Positions 58,883-64,000 of a stretch of DNA of 64,000 nt are shown here, in pieces. Positions within the stretch are counted from its first letter, which is position 1, and every line of letters starts with the position of its first letter. The notes beneath the pieces are model-generated. The model did no database searches. It saw only the letters and a list, made by a program, of their open reading frames with translations, and was not told where the DNA came from. The translations under genes and the position numbers were made by a program. The stretch comes from Streptomyces paludis (GTDB taxonomy: Bacteria; Actinomycetota; Actinomycetes; Streptomycetales; Streptomycetaceae). The stretch covers positions 7,378,001-7,442,000 of the forward strand of contig NZ_CP031194.1 of assembly GCF_003344965.1 (NCBI RefSeq). The letters are read 5' to 3'.

Positions 58883-60091
58883 TCACCAGTCGTGCACCGA
58901 CCCGTCGAGCCGCCGCGCGACGGGCAGATAGCGGGCCTGGTACGGGAACCGCTCGGCCGCCTTCTCGTCGTACGCGACCCCGAGCCCGGGCTCCTCCGAC
59001 GGGTGGAGCATGCCGTCCGCGAAGGTCACCCCGCTCCGGAACACCTCGGCGGTCTCGTCCGCGTGTCCCATGTACTCCTGGATGCCGAAGTTGGGCACGG
59101 TGATGTCCACGTGCACGGCGGCGGCCAGGGAGACCGGCGAGAGGTCCGTCGCCCCGTGCGAGCCGGTCCGCACCTGGTAGAGCGCGGCCAGGTCGAAGAT
59201 CCGGCGCAGATGCGTGATCCCGCCGGCGTGCACGACGGTGGTGCGTACGTAGTCGATGAGCTGCTCGGTGATCAGGTGCTGCACGTCCCAGATCGAGGTC
59301 AGCACCTCGCCCACCGCGATCGGTGTCGTCGTGTGCTGCCGGATGAGCCGGAACGCCTCCTGGTTCTCGGCCGGGGTCGGGTCCTCCATCCAGAACAGCT
59401 GGGCGTCCTCGACACGCTTGCCGAAGCGGGCCGCCTCGATCGGGGTGAGCCGGTGGTGCACGTCGTGCAGCAGATGGAAGCCGAAGCCGAAGCGCTCGCG
59501 CACGGCCTCCAGATACGTCGGCGCGAACCGCAGATACGCCTCGGTGTCCCAGGGCTGCTCGTCGGGGAGCGCGGTCGCGGCCGGCTCGTACACCTTGCCC
59601 TTGCGCACCCCGTAGCTGCCGCCGACGTCCGGGACGGCGGCCTGGGCGCGGACGGCCTTGTACCCGAGGGAGAGGAACCGCTCGACATCGTCCAGCAGCG
59701 ACGGTACGTCCGTACCGCTGGCGTGCGAGTAGACCATGACGCCGTCCCGGGACCGGCCGCCGAGCAGCTGGTAGACCGGGAGGCCGGCGACCTTGCCCTT
59801 GATGTCCCACAGCGCCGTGTCGACGGCGGCGATCGCGGTCATCGTGACCGGACCGCGCCGCCAGTACGCGCCCCGGTACAGGTACTGCCACATGTCCTCG
59901 ATGCGCGCCGGGTCCTTGCCGATCAGCAGCGGGACGAGATGGTCCCGCAGATAGCTCGCGACGGCCAGCTCACGGCCGTTGAGGGTGGCGTCGCCGAGGC
60001 CGGTCACCCCGTCCGACGTGGTGATCCGCAGGGTAACGAACGTCCGCCCGGGGGAGGCGACGAACACCTCCACGCGTTCGATGGTGCTCAC
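58883..60091 (-). CDS. manD: D-mannonate dehydratase-like enolase-superfamily enzyme
   Basis: A 402-residue protein; GTG 60091 has AAGGAG eight bases upstream and begins the usual [10 protein letters not shown]. ManD/RspA signatures: [69 protein letters not shown] (metal Glu residues) and [27 protein letters not shown]. These enzymes dehydrate D-mannonate (some also D-gluconate) to 2-keto-3-deoxygluconate; low-activity members serve L-gulonate/L-idonate pathways. First gene of the divergent catabolic unit. Confidence 0.92.
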   Translation of the reverse strand: MSTIERVEVFVASPGRTFVTLRITTSDGVTGLGDATLNGRELAVASYLRDHLVPLLIGKDPARIEDMWQYLYRGAYWRRGPVTMTAIAAVDTALWDIKGKVAGLPVYQLLGGRSRDGVMVYSHASGTDVPSLLDDVERFLSLGYKAVRAQAAVPDVGGSYGVRKGKVYEPAATALPDEQPWDTEAYLRFAPTYLEAVRERFGFGFHLLHDVHHRLTPIEAARFGKRVEDAQLFWMEDPTPAENQEAFRLIRQHTTTPIAVGEVLTSIWDVQHLITEQLIDYVRTTVVHAGGITHLRRIFDLAALYQVRTGSHGATDLSPVSLAAAVHVDITVPNFGIQEYMGHADETAEVFRSGVTFADGMLHPSEEPGLGVAYDEKAAERFPYQARYLPVARRLDGSVHDW

Positions 60092-60123
60092 AGGTCCCAC
60101 TCCTTCGGACGCGGCCGGCGCGC

Positions 60124-60159
60124 CACTGGTCGACATCGCTGGTATACAAGCACTGGTCG
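60124..60159. promoter_or_regulatory. UxuR-like operator flanked by direct repeats
   Basis: CTGGTATACAAG (60139-60150) is a near-perfect palindrome resembling the GGTATACC core of UxuR/ExuR operators, and lies between two copies of CACTGGTCG (60124, 60151). It is in the divergent promoter of the dehydratase and GntR genes. Confidence 0.55.
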
Positions 60160-60271
60160 TGCAGCGATGCAATACTTTCGGAGGGGTGAGTGTGCCCTGG
60201 TCCGGCGGGTGGCCGGACGCCGATCGGACAGGAGTGCGGCAGTGGTGACGCCACCCCGATACGATGACCGC

Positions 60272-60985
60272 ATGGCTCACTCGAACCGGCGGCGGACCAG
60301 CCGCCGCGCCGTCTACGCGACGCTGCGCCGCAAGGTTCTGACCCTGGAGTTCCCCCCGGGCGCGGCGCTGTCCGAGAACGAACTCGCGGCGGCGCTCGGG
60401 GTGAGCCGCACCCCGGTCCGCGAGAGCCTGATCCTGCTGTCCGAGGAGGGCCTCGTACAGGTCTTTCCCCAGGTGGGATCCTTTGTCTCACGGGTGGACC
60501 CGGCCCGCGTCGCCGACGCGCAGTTCCTCCGGGAGGCCGTGGAACTCGCCTCCCTCGACGACCTCCCCGCCGAGCTGGACCCCGCGCTCGTCGGCGAACT
60601 CCGGCAGAACCTGACGGAGCAGCGGCGGCCGGGCCTCGGACTGGAGGACTTCTTCGAGCTGGACGAGGCGTTCCACCAGGGCCTGCTGCGGCTCAGCGGC
60701 CACGGCAGCGCCTGGGCCACCGTCGTCTCGGCCAAGGGCCATCTCGACCGCGCGCGCCGGCTCGGCCTCTACGACACGGCCTCGTCGGCCGGGTTCGCCG
60801 CGCAGCACGTCGAGATCCTCGACGCGGTCCTCGCCGGTGATGTCTCCCTGGCCCGGACCGCCATGCGCACCCATCTCCGGGCCGTCTTCGACGATGTCGA
60901 GCGGATCAGACAGCGCTCGCCGGAGCTGTTCGCCACGGACACCGGAGCCGTGCCGGTCCGGCGCAACATCGTCGTCTGGGAGTGA
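60272..60985 (+). CDS. GntR-family (FCD-type) transcriptional regulator
   Basis: A 237-residue protein; ATG 60272 gives a standard N-terminus though no strong ribosome site is seen. The winged helix is [44 protein letters not shown] (about 31-74). The helical C-terminus carries FCD-type metal/ligand positions ([27 protein letters not shown]). Divergent from mannonate dehydratase with a UxuR-like operator between, so it is the likely sugar-acid-responsive regulator. Confidence 0.9.
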   Translation: MAHSNRRRTSRRAVYATLRRKVLTLEFPPGAALSENELAAALGVSRTPVRESLILLSEEGLVQVFPQVGSFVSRVDPARVADAQFLREAVELASLDDLPAELDPALVGELRQNLTEQRRPGLGLEDFFELDEAFHQGLLRLSGHGSAWATVVSAKGHLDRARRLGLYDTASSAGFAAQHVEILDAVLAGDVSLARTAMRTHLRAVFDDVERIRQRSPELFATDTGAVPVRRNIVVWE

Positions 60986-61034
60986 CCGGACACACCGTCA
61001 GGTTCACCACGGGCGGGCGGGCTATCATCCCCCG

Positions 61035-61463
61035 ATGAACGCTACTTGGGAACCCGGAACACCGGGCATACTGCGGCTGCCCTCGGGCCGGCTCGTCCGG
61101 GGACGGGGCCTGCGCCACCCACTTCCGGACGGCCGGCCGCCCGCCTTCGGCCTCTATCTGCTGGGGCACGAGCCGCCCGCCGTCGACTGGGAGTCCCGCT
61201 GGCTGCGCTGGCCGGACTTCCGGCTGCCCGCCGACCGCGCGGACGCGGGCGTGGCGCTGCGCGCGGTCTGGGAGCGCGCGGAGACCGAGCGCGTCGAGGT
61301 CGCCTGCGGCGGCGGCTTCGGCCGCACGGGTACGGCGCTGGCCTGCCTCGCCGTCCTGGACGGGGTCCCCGGCGGCGAGGCCGTCGCCTATGTCCGTACG
61401 CACTACAACCGGCGTGCCGTGGAGACCCCCTGGCAGCGCCGCTTCGTCACCCGCTTCTCCTAG
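61035..61463 (+). CDS. protein-tyrosine-phosphatase-like protein
   Basis: A 142-residue protein from ATG 61035. The P-loop CGGGFGRTGTALACLAVL (Cys about 96, Arg about 102) has the CX5R pattern of cysteine phosphatases. Upstream, VDWESRWLRWPDFRLPADRADAGVALRAVWERA has the Trp-Pro-Asp (WPD-type) loop expected of the family. Small bacterial proteins of this kind are poorly characterised. Stands alone between the GntR gene and a membrane protein. Confidence 0.8.
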   Translation: MNATWEPGTPGILRLPSGRLVRGRGLRHPLPDGRPPAFGLYLLGHEPPAVDWESRWLRWPDFRLPADRADAGVALRAVWERAETERVEVACGGGFGRTGTALACLAVLDGVPGGEAVAYVRTHYNRRAVETPWQRRFVTRFS

Positions 61464-61537
61464 CGCTCCACAGCCGGAAGGGGAGGGGGCACCGGCGTCT
61501 GGAAATATGAGAAAGGGAGATCAAGGGGGGACTGGAA

Positions 61538-61759
61538 ATGTCAGGGAACGCGGGGCGCTTTGTCGACAGTCCGGGGTTCATGGGCCTGAGCATCCTGTTC
61601 TGGGGATGGACTGCGGCCAGCAGCGCCACCCCGACCTGGTCAAGGGTTGTCGCGCTGCTTGCTCTGGCGGCCTGGGTGACGCTGCTGGCGAGGCATCTCC
61701 TGCGCCGCGACCGCGCCCGCGCGTCCTCCGCTCCTCCGGACGAACCGGGCGCGCCCTGA
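61538..61759 (+). CDS. small membrane protein, unknown function
   Basis: A 73-residue protein with GGGGGGACTGGAA before the ATG. Two hydrophobic stretches (about 12-28 and 36-51) are followed by a basic stop-transfer HLLRRDRAR and a Ser/Pro tail, predicting a hairpin in the membrane. No family recognised. Real-gene support: good ribosome site, correct codon bias, free of overlap. Confidence 0.65.
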   Translation: MSGNAGRFVDSPGFMGLSILFWGWTAASSATPTWSRVVALLALAAWVTLLARHLLRRDRARASSAPPDEPGAP

Positions 61760-61824
61760 CCGGCCTCCACCGCCCGTCATCCCCGCAATTCCCCGTAATC
61801 CCCCGAGGGAAAGAAGGAACCGCC

Positions 61825-62256
61825 GTGCTCCTGACCCATCTGCTGCACCCCGGCATTCTTGAGGCGCTGGCCGGTGCCGGCCATGGCGCACGCGTCCTGC
61901 TCGCGGACGGCCACTATCCCGCGAGCACCGCCACCGGCGAGCGCGCCAGGACGGTGCACCTCAATCTGGCGCCGGGCCTCCTCGATGTGACCACCGTGCT
62001 CGATGTCCTGCTGCGCACCGTTCCCGTCGAGTCGGCCCAGGTGATGGTGCCGCCCGAGGGCGAGCCGGAGCCGCCGGCCATCGCCGAGTACCGCTCCCGG
62101 CTGGCCCCCGTCCCGGTCGGCACACTGGACCGCTTCGCGTTCTACGAGGCCGCCCGCACCCCCGACCTGGCGCTGGCGATCGTCACGGCCGACATCCGCA
62201 CGTACGCCAATCTGCTTCTCACGATCGGTGTCCGCGACACCGGGACCCCGGCATGA
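61825..62256 (+). CDS. RbsD/FucU-family sugar mutarotase
   Basis: A 143-residue protein from GTG 61825 with AAGAAGGAA upstream. FucU/RbsD marks: LHPGILEALAGAGHGARVLLADGHYPAS (about 6-33; His and Asp catalytic), FAFYEAARTPDLALAIVTADIRTYANLLLTIGV. Such proteins interconvert anomers or ring forms of fucose or ribose. No sugar-uptake genes adjoin it. Confidence 0.9.
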   Translation: MLLTHLLHPGILEALAGAGHGARVLLADGHYPASTATGERARTVHLNLAPGLLDVTTVLDVLLRTVPVESAQVMVPPEGEPEPPAIAEYRSRLAPVPVGTLDRFAFYEAARTPDLALAIVTADIRTYANLLLTIGVRDTGTPA

Positions 62257-62293
62257 CCGCCGGATTCCCGGCGTGACGCCCGGATTTCCGGCG

Positions 62294-62695
62294 TTACTGG
62301 AAGAACCTCGGCAGCCACCCGGCCCTGTACTCCGGATGGCCCGCGTGCTCCGCCGCCAACTGCCGTACGACAAAGCCGAGTCCGACCGCGCGGCCCGCCC
62401 GGAAGGTCTGTTCCGGGCGGTCCACGTCCAGCTCCGCCACCTCCTCGTACTCGTCGAGCAGCACAAGGCTGGTCTCGACGCGGCGGACGGTACGGGCCGG
62501 GTCCTGGAACGCGGTGTGCCGGTCGTAGCCGAAGCCCTTCAGGGTGAACGCGACCGCGCCGTTGGCGTCGTGCACCTCGCCCGGCAGATCGGGCGGGCAG
62601 CGCCAGGAGTCACCGCCGGCGGCCCGGGCGAGCGCCTCCTCCTCGGCGAGCCGCGCGCGTACGAATGCCACCAGAGGGGCGTTGGGGTTCTTCAT
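62294..62695 (-). CDS. DUF6221-like hypothetical protein
   Basis: A 133-residue protein read from ATG 62695. The opening LVAFVRARLAEEEALARAAGGDSWRCPP and HTAFQDPARTVRRVETSLVLLDEYEEV resemble the streptomycete DUF6221 family of short, phage- or accessory-associated proteins of unknown function. No catalytic motif. The gap 62696-62886 holds only short repeats. Confidence 0.68.
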   Translation of the reverse strand: MKNPNAPLVAFVRARLAEEEALARAAGGDSWRCPPDLPGEVHDANGAVAFTLKGFGYDRHTAFQDPARTVRRVETSLVLLDEYEEVAELDVDRPEQTFRAGRAVGLGFVVRQLAAEHAGHPEYRAGWLPRFFQ

Positions 62696-62886
62696 CAGGG
62701 TCCGGTCCTTCGTGCAAGTCACCCGGAGGGCCCCGAGGCCCCCATCGGGTTCCGTCCGTCCGGCCCAGGATGGCGTACGGCGGCGCCCCGCGTCTCCCCG
62801 GCCCCGCCCTGACCGGCCCTTACCGGACACGGCGGGGCCGGAGGGAGCGGGCCGCGATCAGGACGGACCGGTGTCCGTAAAAGCTG

Positions 62887-63858
62887 TCAGGCCGTCAGCC
62901 GCGCGGGCAGCCAGGCCAGTTGGGCGGCCTGCTGGTACGCCCCGCCGCCCTCGTGGTCGTTGAAGTCGTACACCTCGATCGCCTTGTCCTCGTGCGCGTA
63001 GGCGTTGAAGGCCGCGAAGACCGTCGACGGCGGGCACGTCTGGTCCTCCAGCGCCACCGAGAACAGCGCCGGGGCCAGCGCGCGCGCCGCGAAGTGCACA
63101 CCGTCGAAGTAGCCGAGGGTGCGCGTGACCGTCTCCGTCCGGCCGCGGAACGTCTTGAGGTAGTTGCCGATCTCCCGGTACGGATGGCGGTCGGTGATCG
63201 TCGTCGCGCGCGGGAAGTCGCAGAGGAACGGCACATCCGGCGCCGCCGCCACCAGGTCCGGCACGAGCCCGGCCACCGCCAGCGTGATCCCGCCGCCCTG
63301 GCTCGCCCCGAGGACCGCCGTGCGCGACGCGTCGACCAGCGGGTGGGCGCGGGCCGCCTCCACGGCGCGGACCGCGTCGGTGAACAGCCGCCGGTAGTAG
63401 TACGTCTCCGGGTCCTCGACGCCCCGGGTCATGAAGCCCGGGAACGAGGAGGCGCTGCCCACCGGGTCGGGGGTGTCCCCGCCGTTCCACCCGGCGCCCT
63501 GCCCCCGGGTGTCCATCACGAAGTGCGCGAACCCGGCGGACGCCCAGAGCAGATGGCTGTGCGGCAGCCCGCGGCCGCCCCCGTAACCGATGTACTCCAC
63601 CACCACCGGCAGCGGCTCCCGGGCGCCGGCCGGCAGCACCAGCCAGCCCTTGACGGGGTGACCGCCGAAGCCGGCGAAGGTCACGTCGAGGACCTCCAGC
63701 GTCGACAGCGCCGTCGCCACGGGCTCGAAGCGGGCGGCGAGATCGTGGCCGCGCGCCTCGGTGAGGGTCTTGGCCCAGAACTGGTCGAAGTCCGCGGGCT
63801 CGACGGACAGGCTGCGGTAGCCGCGGAGTTCGTCGAGGGGCAGATCGGACAGGGACAT
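62887..63858 (-). CDS. CE7 acetylxylan esterase/cephalosporin-C deacetylase family
   Basis: A 323-residue alpha/beta hydrolase from ATG 63858. CE7 hallmarks: DVTFAGFGGHPVKGWLVLPAG (RGQ-neighbouring start), VMDTRGQGAGWNGGD (RGQ motif), nucleophile GASQGGGITLA (Ser about 184), and C-terminal VALEDQTCPPSTVFAAFN (Asp) with DHEGGG (His). No signal peptide, so it is intracellular, deacetylating imported xylo-oligosaccharides or other small esters. Confidence 0.92.
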   Translation of the reverse strand: MSLSDLPLDELRGYRSLSVEPADFDQFWAKTLTEARGHDLAARFEPVATALSTLEVLDVTFAGFGGHPVKGWLVLPAGAREPLPVVVEYIGYGGGRGLPHSHLLWASAGFAHFVMDTRGQGAGWNGGDTPDPVGSASSFPGFMTRGVEDPETYYYRRLFTDAVRAVEAARAHPLVDASRTAVLGASQGGGITLAVAGLVPDLVAAAPDVPFLCDFPRATTITDRHPYREIGNYLKTFRGRTETVTRTLGYFDGVHFAARALAPALFSVALEDQTCPPSTVFAAFNAYAHEDKAIEVYDFNDHEGGGAYQQAAQLAWLPARLTA

Positions 63859-63912
63859 GAAGGAACCACCTCGGTGGAAGTCGGCCGCTCACACGGCGGA
63901 ACGCGCGAATGA

Positions 63913-63999
63913 TCACACCGTACGTGCGGAGGGACGCCCGCAGAAGAGGCCGTCGGGCAGCGGCCCGCCCGCCCATGTGCTGAACTGTCCGGCGTGCGC
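63913..63999 (-). CDS. possible 3' end of a gene cut by the window edge
   Basis: On the minus strand a frame is open from the window edge and ends at TGA (63915-63913) with protein-like composition (GQFSTWAGGPLPDGLFCGRP). It would be the C-terminus of a gene preceding the CE7 esterase, perhaps in its operon. Only 28 codons are visible, so this is tentative. Confidence 0.3.
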   Translation of the reverse strand, partial: AHAGQFSTWAGGPLPDGLFCGRPSARTV

Positions 64000-64000
64000 G

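Overview
The base composition (about 70% or more G+C, strong third-codon G/C bias), frequent GTG starts, ATGA/GTGA stop-start overlaps, SARP, SorC, ECF42-DGPF and CebR-box signals, and carbohydrate-active enzymes with CBM2 modules all point to a Streptomyces chromosome, probably an accessory-rich arm region. No rRNA, tRNA, CRISPR array or intact transposase gene was seen.

Layout: (1) 1-8740 is the right-hand end of a polyketide/fatty-acid-type biosynthetic cluster: the 3' end of a PfaD-like enoyl reductase, two acyl-CoA dehydrogenases, an Sfp-type phosphopantetheinyl transferase and an FAD oxidoreductase, followed by a SARP activator, a MerR regulator and a small alpha/beta-barrel protein that share a striking 45-nt palindrome. 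(2) 9067-20647 is one tightly coupled ten-gene operon behind a Zur-like box: ATP-grasp ligase, DUF364 (heavy-metal chelation family) protein, cysteine-synthase-fold PLP enzyme, enolase-superfamily epimerase, MFS exporter, methyltransferase, and a complete Opp/Nik-type ABC importer. I read it as a candidate small-molecule metallophore (probably zincophore) make-export-reimport system and consider it the most interesting system here. (3) 20664-31627 is a SorC-controlled polyol/sugar operon: ribose-type ABC importer, SIS isomerase, FGGY kinase, ribulose-phosphate-epimerase-like protein and three dehydrogenases.

(4) 31753-40451 is a compact unassigned cluster: DUF3050 (haem-oxygenase-like) protein, membrane-anchored ABM protein, fused aminodeoxychorismate synthase, two adenylate-forming ligases, an aromatic flavin monooxygenase and an AhpD-like protein. 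It suggests chemistry on a 4-aminobenzoate-derived unit. (5) 40488-47906 holds an ECF42-DGPF pair, a DHA2-type drug exporter, a histidine kinase with a 183-bp terminal-inverted-repeat element inserted in frame, an alcohol dehydrogenase, a MarR regulator and a TetR regulator. The same 17-bp palindrome occurs five times, at the exporter promoter and at the dehydrogenase/MarR promoter, which defines a likely MarR mini-regulon.

(6) 48079-54690 carries a GH3 beta-glucosidase, a RimK-like ATP-grasp enzyme, a 25-residue ribosomal protein (bL37-like), and a GDSL esterase plus GH5 mannanase operon preceded by a perfect CebR box. (7) 54711-60985 is a sugar-acid catabolic locus (mannonate dehydratase, mannitol-dehydrogenase-family reductase, MFS importer, Zn alcohol dehydrogenase, divergent GntR regulator) that fits L-gulonate/L-idonate breakdown through D-mannonate. 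(8) 61035-64000 has a protein-tyrosine-phosphatase-like protein, a small membrane protein, an RbsD/FucU mutarotase, a DUF6221 protein, a CE7 esterase, and possibly the tail of another gene at the window edge.

All family assignments come from reading motifs by eye; no database search was run.
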